Source of the DNA: Saprospiraceae bacterium
Lineage (GTDB): Bacteria > Bacteroidota > Bacteroidia > Chitinophagales > Saprospiraceae
Assembly: GCA_020848995.1 (NCBI GenBank)
Contig: JADLHA010000019.1
Location: 1 to 64,000 of the forward strand
Length of the DNA: 64,000 bases
Reading direction: 5' to 3'
Position 1 is the first letter of the stretch. Every line of letters starts with the position of its first letter. Below the pieces are notes generated by a model. It was not told the DNA's origin. It saw only the letters and a list, made by a program, of their open reading frames with translations, and ran no database searches. Shown piece after piece: positions 53,815-62,395 of this stretch. Made by a program: the position numbers and the translations under genes.

Positions 53815-56800
53815 ATGCAAAAATCTTTACATTTTACTATTTTAGTCTTCCTCTGCACTGTTGCGGGGATTTCTCAGAACGGTCCAGCCGAGCTTTGGCG
53901 TTATTCAACTGGCGGTTCGCGAAGTGAACAAGGTGTTTCCGTACTGGAATGCACCGATGGCGGATCTTTGCTCATCGGAAGTACCGATTCTAAAGATGGT
54001 AAGGTCACCGGGCAACATGGCCTTACTGATGCATGGATTGTCAAAAGAAAACCAAACGGTACAGAAGACTGGCAGCAATGCATTGGAACCGGTGAAACAG
54101 AGTACGCACACCAAGCCGTTGAAGTGGCCGATGGCTACGTGGTGGTCGGACAAAAGAATTACCATGCCTGGATTTTTAAAATCAATAAATACGGAGTATT
54201 CATCTGGGAAAATACTTTTCCAACAAGTGCACGTTCTGCATTGTTAGCGATTCGAATAAAGCCTGATGGAACGTTTATGGTTGGTGGATATAAAAATGGG
54301 TACTACGGAGATGCCATGTTGTGGAATTTAAGCAGTGAGGGAAGCCTCATAAATGGTGTTTCCTTTAATAACGGAAGCGCAATCCATCAAATCAGGTTTA
54401 CCACAGATGGCAATATGCTGATCATGGGTGATTATAGAAACAATGAAGAAGGCTGTTTTACCAATAGCGAAGTTCCAGCTTTCGGTGACTTGTGGCTAGC
54501 TAAAGTTTCCAATAGTTTTCAAGTCATTTGGAGTAAATATTATGGAGGCACAACTTACGATGACTTCGTCGACGGAGAAATTACCAGTGGCAATGAAGTC
54601 TACTTATTAGGTAGAACATACTGCAAAGGGCAAATTACCGGGCCAAACAATATTGGTCGAAACTGGCGTGGATTTGGCACGGAAATATTTACCTGGTTGG
54701 CCAAGGTCAATGCTTCGGGGAATCTTGGTCCTGCGATCATTGTCAGTGTAGCTTATCCGGATTATACAGCAGATTATCACTGTGTTACGGTGGACTGCAG
54801 AGATCAACCAGTGATTGGTGGCGGTCAGGGCAGCCTATCGGGCAGTTCTCCGGCCATGGTAAAATATTCCAGCGACTTGACAGGGGGAATCTGGTCAGCA
54901 GAATTGACAGGCGATCCTTCGTTTACATATGATTTATTCGATATCCACTTCCCCTCTGATGCTGCCTATCTTGCTTGTGGTTCTCAAGATGATCAAGATG
55001 GAAATTATGATCCGGATTACCTCGTTTTAAAGACAACAAAAGATCCTGTTTGCGCAGGTTCTGCAAATAAATGCCAAAACATTACGCCTATATCCTGCGG
55101 ACAGACTTACAACGGAAATACTGCGGGAAGAGCCAATGCTTTTAACATTTCAGATCTCAGTTCATGTCACAATTCATCCAATAATTTTTCAGCACCAGAC
55201 CAATTGTTTGAAGTATACAAACCCAATTCGTCTGGCGACCTTGTCATCACTTTGTTCAGCAATGACATCGATCACGATATTTTTCTATTGTCAAGCTGCA
55301 ATCCAGTCCAGTGTCTTTATAAAAGTTCAAACCCAGTGGGATCCAATGGAAACAACATCGAAATCATACGCGTAAACAATGCACCTGCAGGTTATTATTA
55401 CATTTTGGTAGATGGATCTCAGGGCTGGCATGCCGGACCTTTTTCACTGACGGTCAACTGCGGATTGCTGGACTGCGGCAATGCCAAACCTATCGAATGC
55501 AAACAAATCTTGGTCAATGAGACCAATCAAAATGGTTTTAATAATGTGAGTTTGTATTGCAACCCTTCAAGTATTTCTGATCCTGGAACCGGTTGTACGG
55601 CGAAAGAAAAAGTGTACAGCTTTCAAATTAATAGCACCCAAAATGTCACCATTAGTCTAAGCAACATCAGAGACCCTAATGACGATTTTGAAATGTTTCT
55701 ATTTAAAGACTGTAATGAGGATGTATGTCTGGATTATAGTGTCAATCCAAAAGGTCAAAATGAAACCATTACCAGACAACTTTCAGCAGGAAGATATTAT
55801 ATCGTTGTCGATGGCTGGAAAAACAGTGAAGGGAATTATGACCTTACGGTTGACTGGAATTGCTGCAGCAATCCTGTTGAGATATATAATTGTGGCTACA
55901 TAACTTACAAATATGCAGGCAGCGGTAATGACCTTAAATTTACTTTTACCAGCAGCAAAGCCATTGCAACCGGAAAAAAATGGAAAGTAGGGAATACGGA
56001 AATATCAACAGCGACAGGCCCCAGTTTCACCTATACTTTTCCTAATGTCGGTGAATACATCATTTGCTTTCCTTATCTGAATGCCAACAACTGTTTGGAA
56101 TATTGCTGTTATCGGGTCTGGATATCCAATCCGTTCGATTGCTTCTTGTTTGATTATAAATTTAATCCCTCAAATAATAATTATACGTTTTCCTTAGACC
56201 TTGCCGGTGCCTCCAACATCGTATGGAAAGATGATACCGGAGGCGGCACCATTGGAGGAGGGCCCATCTCAAACCCCATTCCGGCTCCACCCGGAAGTGG
56301 TTGTGTTGAAAAAACCATAACGGTAACCTACTATCTCAATGGGAGATGGTACATCTGTTGCAGAAAAATATGGATCTGCAATCCTTTCGACTGCCTGGAA
56401 TTTGACTATCGCTTTGACTTGAATGCCAACGGAATGGTCTTCCAACTTAACAATGCCGGAGCATCTTACATCACCTGGAAAGATGATACCGGAGGTGGTG
56501 ACATCGGTGGTGGCCCCATTTCGAACCCTTTGCCTGTACCACCTAATCCCGGCGATTGCATTGAGCGAATCATCTCCGTCAAATATTTTGCAAACGGTCG
56601 CTGGTATTTGTGTTGCCGGCGAGTATGGATTTGCAATCCTTTCGAATGCCTGGAATTTGACTATCGCTTTGACTTGAATGCCAACGGAATGGTCTTCCAA
56701 CTTAACAGTGCCGGAGCATCTTACATCACCTGGAAAGATGATACCGGGGGTGGTGACATCGGTGGTGGTCCTATTTCTAATCCATTGCCCGTACCTCCTA

Positions 56801-57651
56801 ATCCAGGAGATTGCATTGAGCGTATCATTTCCGTCAGATATTTTGCAAACGGTCGCTGGTATTTGTGTTGCCGGCGAGTATGGATTTGCAATCCTTTCGA
56901 CTGTGGAAATATAATTTTCCGTTATGATCTAAACGCCAGGGCTTATCAATTTGAATTAACCCAGAGCGGTGCATCTCTAGTGACCTGGAAGGACGATACA
57001 GGTGGAGGCAGCATCGGAGGGGGGCCTATTTCAAATCCTGTACCTCCGCCAACTTCTGGTCCTTGTGAAGAACGAATCATAACAGCCCGCTATTTTTACA
57101 ATGGTCGTTGGTACATCTGTTGTAAGCGGTTTTGGCTGTGCGATCCGAAAATTTGCTCAGGGATCATTCAGTCCAATGTGCTTCCTAGCGGACAGGTTAA
57201 CTTGAATGTATCTTCAAGCTATACGGATGTCTTTTGGTATAACCAACTAACCGGTACCTTGCTGGGGACGGGAACTTCCCTTCAAGTCAATTTTCCCTAC
57301 GGCAGCAGCCAGGAAATATGTGTGCAATACATCGATAATGGCAGAACCTACATGTGCTGTAAAAATATTACCGCTGTTGACGTACAAGATCCGGCGATCA
57401 AGAAAGCTTCAATACATATTCATCCGAATCCCAATTCTGGACATTTCATGGTATCCCTTCAACATTTAGACCCTAATACCATGGTACTAAACGTCTTTAA
57501 TTTACAAGGTGTTATACAAACAGACGTTCGTTATTTCAATGTCTATTCACAAAAGCTTACTATCGATGCGAGCCTATTATCTCCAGGCTGGTACTGCTTG
57601 CAAATCCTCTCAGAGGGCATGGTATTGTATAAACAATTTGAGATATTGTAG
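53815..57651 (+). CDS. Large T9SS cargo protein with tandem Cys-rich modules
   Basis: A 1278-aa protein with an SPI signal (FTILVFLCTVAGISQ). Residues about 20-415 resemble an integrin/lipoprotein beta-propeller with blades such as GSLLIGSTDSKDGKV and YVVVGQKNYHAW. A PPC-type (pre-peptidase C-terminal) domain follows (about 430-560: GDLVITLFSNDIDHDIFLLSSC), then a second PPC-like region (about 565-680). Next come four tandem 84-85 aa modules (56119-57132), each with the pattern WICNPFD...TWKDDTGGG.IGGGPISNP...GRWY.CCR, plus flanking degenerate modules. The C-terminus is a type A T9SS sorting domain (HPNPNSGHFMVSL ... YKQFEIL). It is likely a surface adhesin or matrix protein. Confidence 0.75.
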   Translation: MQKSLHFTILVFLCTVAGISQNGPAELWRYSTGGSRSEQGVSVLECTDGGSLLIGSTDSKDGKVTGQHGLTDAWIVKRKPNGTEDWQQCIGTGETEYAHQAVEVADGYVVVGQKNYHAWIFKINKYGVFIWENTFPTSARSALLAIRIKPDGTFMVGGYKNGYYGDAMLWNLSSEGSLINGVSFNNGSAIHQIRFTTDGNMLIMGDYRNNEEGCFTNSEVPAFGDLWLAKVSNSFQVIWSKYYGGTTYDDFVDGEITSGNEVYLLGRTYCKGQITGPNNIGRNWRGFGTEIFTWLAKVNASGNLGPAIIVSVAYPDYTADYHCVTVDCRDQPVIGGGQGSLSGSSPAMVKYSSDLTGGIWSAELTGDPSFTYDLFDIHFPSDAAYLACGSQDDQDGNYDPDYLVLKTTKDPVCAGSANKCQNITPISCGQTYNGNTAGRANAFNISDLSSCHNSSNNFSAPDQLFEVYKPNSSGDLVITLFSNDIDHDIFLLSSCNPVQCLYKSSNPVGSNGNNIEIIRVNNAPAGYYYILVDGSQGWHAGPFSLTVNCGLLDCGNAKPIECKQILVNETNQNGFNNVSLYCNPSSISDPGTGCTAKEKVYSFQINSTQNVTISLSNIRDPNDDFEMFLFKDCNEDVCLDYSVNPKGQNETITRQLSAGRYYIVVDGWKNSEGNYDLTVDWNCCSNPVEIYNCGYITYKYAGSGNDLKFTFTSSKAIATGKKWKVGNTEISTATGPSFTYTFPNVGEYIICFPYLNANNCLEYCCYRVWISNPFDCFLFDYKFNPSNNNYTFSLDLAGASNIVWKDDTGGGTIGGGPISNPIPAPPGSGCVEKTITVTYYLNGRWYICCRKIWICNPFDCLEFDYRFDLNANGMVFQLNNAGASYITWKDDTGGGDIGGGPISNPLPVPPNPGDCIERIISVKYFANGRWYLCCRRVWICNPFECLEFDYRFDLNANGMVFQLNSAGASYITWKDDTGGGDIGGGPISNPLPVPPNPGDCIERIISVRYFANGRWYLCCRRVWICNPFDCGNIIFRYDLNARAYQFELTQSGASLVTWKDDTGGGSIGGGPISNPVPPPTSGPCEERIITARYFYNGRWYICCKRFWLCDPKICSGIIQSNVLPSGQVNLNVSSSYTDVFWYNQLTGTLLGTGTSLQVNFPYGSSQEICVQYIDNGRTYMCCKNITAVDVQDPAIKKASIHIHPNPNSGHFMVSLQHLDPNTMVLNVFNLQGVIQTDVRYFNVYSQKLTIDASLLSPGWYCLQILSEGMVLYKQFEIL
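56119..57132 (+). repeat. Four tandem repeats of 84-85 codons
   Basis: Unit boundaries fall at 56119, 56371, 56626 and 56881, with the conserved Trp-Ile(/Leu) motif at each start; lengths are 252, 255, 255 and 252 bp. Units 2 and 3 are nearly identical at the nucleotide level over most of their length, which points to recent duplication or gene conversion. Confidence 0.85.
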
Positions 57652-57674
57652 TCGTACAAAGTAATTTAAACTTT

Positions 57675-57725
57675 TGCCGGGGATTTTCAAAATAGAAATT
57701 CCCCGGCATACTCTCTAACTTTTTT
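57675..57725 (+). terminator. Intrinsic terminator of the T9SS cargo gene
   Basis: TGCCGGGGA (57675-57683) and TCCCCGGCA (57700-57708) form a perfect 9-bp GC-rich stem, followed by pyrimidine-rich sequence with a TTTTTT run. It lies just after the stop codon at 57651. Confidence 0.75.
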
Positions 57726-58131
57726 GGCTGGTAGTCCAACAAATCAGTCGAAAATGGACCATGCAAATGAAAGATTGGGGCTTGATAATAAATCAGCTAA
57801 CCATCTTATTCCCAGAAAGGGTGTAACAAATCCAATTTATTAACTTACTTCGATTCGAAACAGGTCCGATCACTTACACAAAATTCTTTACAAGCTCTCT
57901 CGGAATCATTTTTTTTGAATTTTGCGATTATAATCGCAAAATTAATATAAAAATAGCGATTGAAATCTTGAAAATGATAAATTGTTTACGCTTTTACATT
58001 GAAACAGAGAACTGTATTTAATCGTGGTCCGCAGATAGAGACCCTGCTCCTAATTTATAAAGCCCGAAGGGCACTTCATTTTTTCTTGCTTTGCTTGGTA
58101 TTTATACCTCTATTCATTTAAATGCAAGTTT
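57726..58131. other. Intergenic region
   Basis: About 400 bp, AT-rich, no gene. Confidence 0.4.
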
Positions 58132-59334
58132 TCAACTGTTTTTACTTGCACCGCTAAAAATACGGCCATCCTCAAAAGTAATTTGACTACAAAATATTCT
58201 CCATGGATACACGCTTAACCCGTTTGTTCTTTTTTGGATGGAATCTCCACCGTATAAAACAATGCCCTCCCGGCAGGCACTTATTTTTTTATAGAAATTT
58301 AAGTTTTTAAAGTATTCTGCCCCAATCGTTTTTCCCGATTTAATTTCAATGGGGAGAATGTTGTTGTTTTGTTCAATGATGATATCTATTTCGTGGCCCG
58401 ATTTGTCTCTCCAAAAATATAAGTCAACTGGAAGACCTGCATTGGCAAAGTTTTTAACCAATTCAGTAACTACCATATTCTCAAATATAGCACCTCTTGC
58501 AGCATGAATATTCAAGTATGCTGCATCCTGAATTCGCAACAAATAACAAACTATGGCCGTATCGTAAAAATATATCTTGGCCCTTTTTACAATGGTTTTT
58601 CTGAAGTTTTTATAATGAGGTTTCAATAAATAAATAATAAAACTGCTTTCCAGAATGCCAATCCACGATTGTACCGTTTTAACATCTACACCGGCTTCAA
58701 GCGCCAATGCACTGAAGTTGAGTTCTTGGCCTACCCGCCCTGCAAGCAATTTTACAAATCGTTCAAAAACCAATAGATCGTTGATGTTTTTAATCAAACG
58801 CACATCCCTTTCAATATAGGTTTTTATGTAATTAGGGCACCAATCCGCAGCAGGAATATGCTGGTCATAAATTGGGGGGTAAAAACCCTGAAGCATCAAT
58901 TCATCATCAGTTTGGGGCAACAACGCTTTACTGTCCAATTCATTCAACGAAAATGGTAACAAATTCAAATAAGCTATACGTCCAGCCAGCGATTGTGAAA
59001 TGGACTGTTGCATCAAAAAATTGTTGGATCCCGATAAAATAAAAAGTCCCCTTTCCTGGCTTTTGTCCAATATTTCCTGCAAGTAAGAGAATAACTCGGG
59101 AGTGCGCTGAACTTCATCTAAAACTGCTCCTTTGTGGTACAAACCTAAGAATGCCCTGGGATCCTTTAAGGCGAACTCACGATCATCAGGATTCTCAAGT
59201 GACACATAAGGCTTCTCTTTAAATAAACGTTGAATAAGTGTAGTTTTTCCCGTTTGACGAGCTCCGGTTACGGCGACTGCCTTGAACTTAGAGGCCAAAT
59301 CCAGTAGCTTTTGCCCTGCAATTCTCGTAATCAT
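58132..59334 (-). CDS. AAA ATPase with DUF4143
   Basis: A 400-aa protein with Walker A GARQTGKTTL (near 24-33), Walker B GAVLDEVQRTPE (near 68-79), the AAA_14 core and the C-terminal DUF4143 (about 190-400). The C-terminal block HEIDIIIEQNN... LPIEIKSGKTIG (about 310-345) has the D...ExK spacing of a PD-(D/E)xK nuclease. Such proteins are very common and often lineage-specific in Bacteroidota; function is unproven and may be in defence or DNA handling. The start is ATG 59334. Confidence 0.85.
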   Translation of the reverse strand: MITRIAGQKLLDLASKFKAVAVTGARQTGKTTLIQRLFKEKPYVSLENPDDREFALKDPRAFLGLYHKGAVLDEVQRTPELFSYLQEILDKSQERGLFILSGSNNFLMQQSISQSLAGRIAYLNLLPFSLNELDSKALLPQTDDELMLQGFYPPIYDQHIPAADWCPNYIKTYIERDVRLIKNINDLLVFERFVKLLAGRVGQELNFSALALEAGVDVKTVQSWIGILESSFIIYLLKPHYKNFRKTIVKRAKIYFYDTAIVCYLLRIQDAAYLNIHAARGAIFENMVVTELVKNFANAGLPVDLYFWRDKSGHEIDIIIEQNNNILPIEIKSGKTIGAEYFKNLNFYKKISACREGIVLYGGDSIQKRTNGLSVYPWRIFCSQITFEDGRIFSGASKNS

Positions 59335-59490
59335 TGGACAAATTTATAGAATTTTTTGGAATCTGATTCCATAAAAAGACAGTTTCAATGCATTTTGACG
59401 ACCCGAAACATAATGGGATATTCTCAAATGCACCGAATAATGCAATTTCCGTATCCGGACCTTACGCTTAGTTTTCTGCGCCTAACACAG

Positions 59491-59528
59491 GTTATATTTC
59501 CCATCGTGCTAACAAATCGGAACTTTGC
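59491..59528 (+). promoter_or_regulatory. Palindrome-N24-TTTGC promoter module, site 3 (relic)
   Basis: GTTATATT (59491-59498) is followed by exactly 24 nt and CTTTGC (59523-59528). The left half of the palindrome is degenerate (CTAACACAG). It lies about 57 nt upstream of a relic of the 52.2-kb gene's 3' end, so this is likely the promoter of the deleted paralogue. Confidence 0.5.
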
Positions 59529-59584
59529 GTAATGCTTCGTTGAAACTAAGTTAAGCTTTGTAACCGATTTAAGAATTCAGGGAT

Positions 59585-59648
59585 ATGGACAGCCTGCTTC
59601 CCGGTCTAAAAATGGGAGTGTAACAAAGGCTTACTGATATTGAATGAT
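59585..59648 (+). pseudogene. Relic of the 3' end of a 52243-53676 paralogue
   Basis: The stretch encodes DSLLPGLKMGV-stop-QRLTDIE-stop, matching the DSLLPGLRIGVQQRLTKFE C-terminus of the secreted protein at 52243-53676, with an in-frame nonsense codon. It overlaps the 3' end of the minus-strand glycosyltransferase gene by 18 nt. Confidence 0.65.
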
Positions 59649-60773
59649 GTTTCCCCGTCCCACCAGCCCCTCATACACGCCGAGGGTTTCCTTAGCTGAA
59701 AGACTGCCAACGGCATTTGCGTGCACGGAATGCCAGGCATTTTGTTGAAAACCCGCGTGCTGATTTGGCGAGCAGTGAAGCAGGAAATCGTACTGTGCCG
59801 AAAGTGCCTCCACGTCCCCTTCCGCAGCCAGCAGACCGTTGTATCTGTGCACGAGCAGGTCGGGAATGTCGCAATGGGGGGATGCCAGTGCCGGACGACC
59901 CAGTGCCAGGCTGTCCTTCAAAAAAACCGGACAACCCCCTTCCGTGTCGCCCTTTTCCGTCCTGCGGCTCCACTGAACGCTCCAGTCGGCACGTCGGATG
60001 GCCTGCAGATAGCGCCCTTCGTCCAGCGGACCGCACAGCGCAACGGAATGCTCCGGATGACGCCGGGCCCAGCCCGCGATCTCGCGGTAATACGAACGAT
60101 CGTTAGGTTCTCCGTAAAAAGTAAATGCAATCTTCCCGGCATGGCGCGACTTTAGAGCTTCCAGCACCCCAAGCTGATTTTTCTTCTCCGTAAAGGTTGC
60201 CAGCTGTACCAGGTTCAGCGGGCCTCCTGCAGGAATCCTCTGCACCATTGGGCCCCGGTCAAAAAGCATGTGCACGATGTGAATGGACTCCGCCGGAACC
60301 CCGTAGCGGATCAACAGGCTCCGCGAATAATTTCCCTCCACGATAAACACCCCTCCTCCCTCCGCCAGCCTCCGGTAACCCTCCAGCGCCTTCGGGTTTC
60401 TCTGCACGAGGTACTCATAGTCGAAACCATACAGCGACACGCAAAAGGGTCTGCCACTGCTCAATAAAAATTTCGCATGTCGAAGCGCCATGTGTCCGAA
60501 ATGCACGTGCATCAATGCGACCCCTTTCAATGCGCCTTCGTCCAGCTCCGGCCGCTGCAGCCATCGCTGTAAGCGCACGCTCCATGACAAAGGATAGGTA
60601 TTGACACGGGAAAAATTGACCGGGCGTCGCCCCTGCGGTGGTTCGCAAATGTAATGGTCGGCATAAATCGCGTGCGAGCACCGCCCTTCTGTCAACGCCA
60701 TCATCTGCTCAAGCCAGCGCATCGTCAGCGGCAAATAGCTGTCGACGAGATGCAGCACTTCAATCTTCGACAT
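59631..60773 (-). CDS. Glycosyltransferase (GT4-like)
   Basis: A 380-aa protein from ATG 60773 (the track uses a GTG two codons earlier). It has GT-B layout: an N-terminal Rossmann half with a MHVHFGHM motif (about 85-95), and a C-terminal half with NLVQLATFTEKKNQLGVLEAL (about 185-205; the ExKNxxxLxxA retaining motif) and the nucleotide-binding region EGGCPVFLKDSLALGRPALAS (about 285-305). It transfers a sugar to a glycan, probably in exopolysaccharide or lipopolysaccharide synthesis. Its start overlaps the asparagine synthase-like gene by 14 nt. Confidence 0.8.
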   Translation of the reverse strand: MSKIEVLHLVDSYLPLTMRWLEQMMALTEGRCSHAIYADHYICEPPQGRRPVNFSRVNTYPLSWSVRLQRWLQRPELDEGALKGVALMHVHFGHMALRHAKFLLSSGRPFCVSLYGFDYEYLVQRNPKALEGYRRLAEGGGVFIVEGNYSRSLLIRYGVPAESIHIVHMLFDRGPMVQRIPAGGPLNLVQLATFTEKKNQLGVLEALKSRHAGKIAFTFYGEPNDRSYYREIAGWARRHPEHSVALCGPLDEGRYLQAIRRADWSVQWSRRTEKGDTEGGCPVFLKDSLALGRPALASPHCDIPDLLVHRYNGLLAAEGDVEALSAQYDFLLHCSPNQHAGFQQNAWHSVHANAVGSLSAKETLGVYEGLVGRGNIIQYQ

Positions 60774-62394
60774 CCGCACGGTTTTTCTCCAGCATGCGCA
60801 TCCAAACCAACAAGCTCAGCGCACGCATGCGAAATTCCCTGGAACGCAGGGAATCGATTCGCAAAAATTCTGGGGCATCTTCTCTCCACTTCATCAGCCA
60901 GTGTTCCAGCTGGGCCTCCACCGGCCCGTAAGATACGAAATGGCGGCTCCTGCCCACCAGACCCAGGACCCGCTCCATGCATTGCGGAAGGCGCAGGCGC
61001 TGAGCGATGATGTTGGCCCCCACCCATGCAGGTGGCAATCCCGTTCGCTGCCAGGGTATGCGCATCAACTCCGGCGGTACGGAAGCCCGTAGCACCCGGA
61101 GGTAAAATTTGCCGTCCCGCTGGTCGCGGTCATCTACCGCATACGTACTGGCCAGCCATCCCGGATCGGCAAAGGGAATGGCCACCGGCGCGCAGGCCGA
61201 AAGACCATACACGCTGTAAGCCGCCTGATTGCGCATTCGGTGCATGACGATAGCGGGATCTATGCAAGGAAAATCGAGGTAGTCCAGGTCAAATCCGTCG
61301 TACTCGCCGAACAGGTGGAAATACCGCTTGCCTTTTGCTCCATCAAGGCGCTGGTTCAGTCCACGACATCCGGCATAAATCCCACCACCATAAAAACCGT
61401 GGAAATAGGCTGAAATTCCGCTGAGTAGAGCCTCGCGCTGGTTTCCTTCGTGTAAGTGTCCGAGATGCAACATGCCTTCGGCATCCCAAAAGAGTTGCAA
61501 CCGGCGTTCAAGCCACCGCTCCTCATCGATTGGAAAATGCCGGTGGGGAATGCCGATGTTCCTGGCCACGCGCTTCGACAAGCTCAATTCCCATGCATCC
61601 CGCTGAGCAAAACACCGCGCTTCAACCTTATGCCGGCGCGATAGCAAATATGCAATCCAACGGCTGTCGAGCCCTCCGCTCAGCCCTACGGCCACTAATC
61701 CGTCTTCAGGGATCTGCAGGTCGTCCACACTGTGCTCCATGGCCTCAACACAGGCCTGCACTTCCTTCTTTCCCGCCCGCCGCCTTTGCGGAATCATCGA
61801 CCAGCTCCAATACGGCCCTCCCGCAGTCTCTTCACCCGTTTGTCGCCACGACAAAATCTGCGCAGGCCGTACACGCACCATTCCCTCAAACCAACTCTGA
61901 CCTGATAGCAGGTGCCCGTTATACCAATAAGTTTTCGCGGCGTTCTCGCTGATGCGCAATGGCAGTCCCGCAATCTGAGCCAAAGGGAGCTGGCGCGACG
62001 AAAAACAGATGCAGCCTTCTACCCGATAGCGGTAAATCGGGTACAGACCCAACGGATCGTTCACCAGTTGCACCGTCCCCGATTCCACATCAAAATAGAT
62101 CAGGGCATACATGCCATGGAAGACCTGCGCAAGTTGCAATGCATGGCTTTCGCCGATTCCGCGCTCCGTTACCTGTGCCAACACGGCATTTACTGCTCTC
62201 TTGGTTGCATGGCGCAACAGAACATTGCCACAGGCGAACAGGATTTTTGACCCCGCTGTAACTTTGATTAATCTCGATGCGTCACCGAAACCATACAAAC
62301 GAACGTTTGTTTGCATGTGCAGCTGCCGGTAGCCCAATGGAGATGGATCTTCGAATAGGGCGCCGTTTCCAATCATCAACAGACAGTCGCGCAT
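60760..62394 (-). CDS. Asparagine synthase-like enzyme without a clear Cys nucleophile
   Basis: A 544-aa protein. The C-terminal synthase domain has the PP-loop SGGLDSRW (near 229-236), so it should bind ATP and activate a carboxylate. The N-terminal region shows the glutaminase fold (HGMYALIYFD, LYPIYRYRVEG, RQLPLAQIAG), but no Cys occupies the second position: the start reads MRDCLL and the first Cys is at residue 4. Class II glutaminases need Cys at position 1 after Met removal, so ammonia or another donor may be used. Similar proteins occur in surface-glycan clusters, where they amidate uronic acids. It is cotranscribed with a flippase and glycosyltransferase. Confidence 0.7.
   Translation of the reverse strand: MRDCLLMIGNGALFEDPSPLGYRQLHMQTNVRLYGFGDASRLIKVTAGSKILFACGNVLLRHATKRAVNAVLAQVTERGIGESHALQLAQVFHGMYALIYFDVESGTVQLVNDPLGLYPIYRYRVEGCICFSSRQLPLAQIAGLPLRISENAAKTYWYNGHLLSGQSWFEGMVRVRPAQILSWRQTGEETAGGPYWSWSMIPQRRRAGKKEVQACVEAMEHSVDDLQIPEDGLVAVGLSGGLDSRWIAYLLSRRHKVEARCFAQRDAWELSLSKRVARNIGIPHRHFPIDEERWLERRLQLFWDAEGMLHLGHLHEGNQREALLSGISAYFHGFYGGGIYAGCRGLNQRLDGAKGKRYFHLFGEYDGFDLDYLDFPCIDPAIVMHRMRNQAAYSVYGLSACAPVAIPFADPGWLASTYAVDDRDQRDGKFYLRVLRASVPPELMRIPWQRTGLPPAWVGANIIAQRLRLPQCMERVLGLVGRSRHFVSYGPVEAQLEHWLMKWREDAPEFLRIDSLRSREFRMRALSLLVWMRMLEKNRADVED
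62296..62313. repeat. Near-palindromic 18-mer within a coding region
   Basis: CAAACGAACGTTTGTTTG contains the 14-mer AACGAACGTTTGTT found at 2551, 7911 and 8210, in the same plus-strand orientation. It lies in the 5' end of the asparagine synthase-like gene. Confidence 0.6.
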
Positions 62395-62395
62395 G

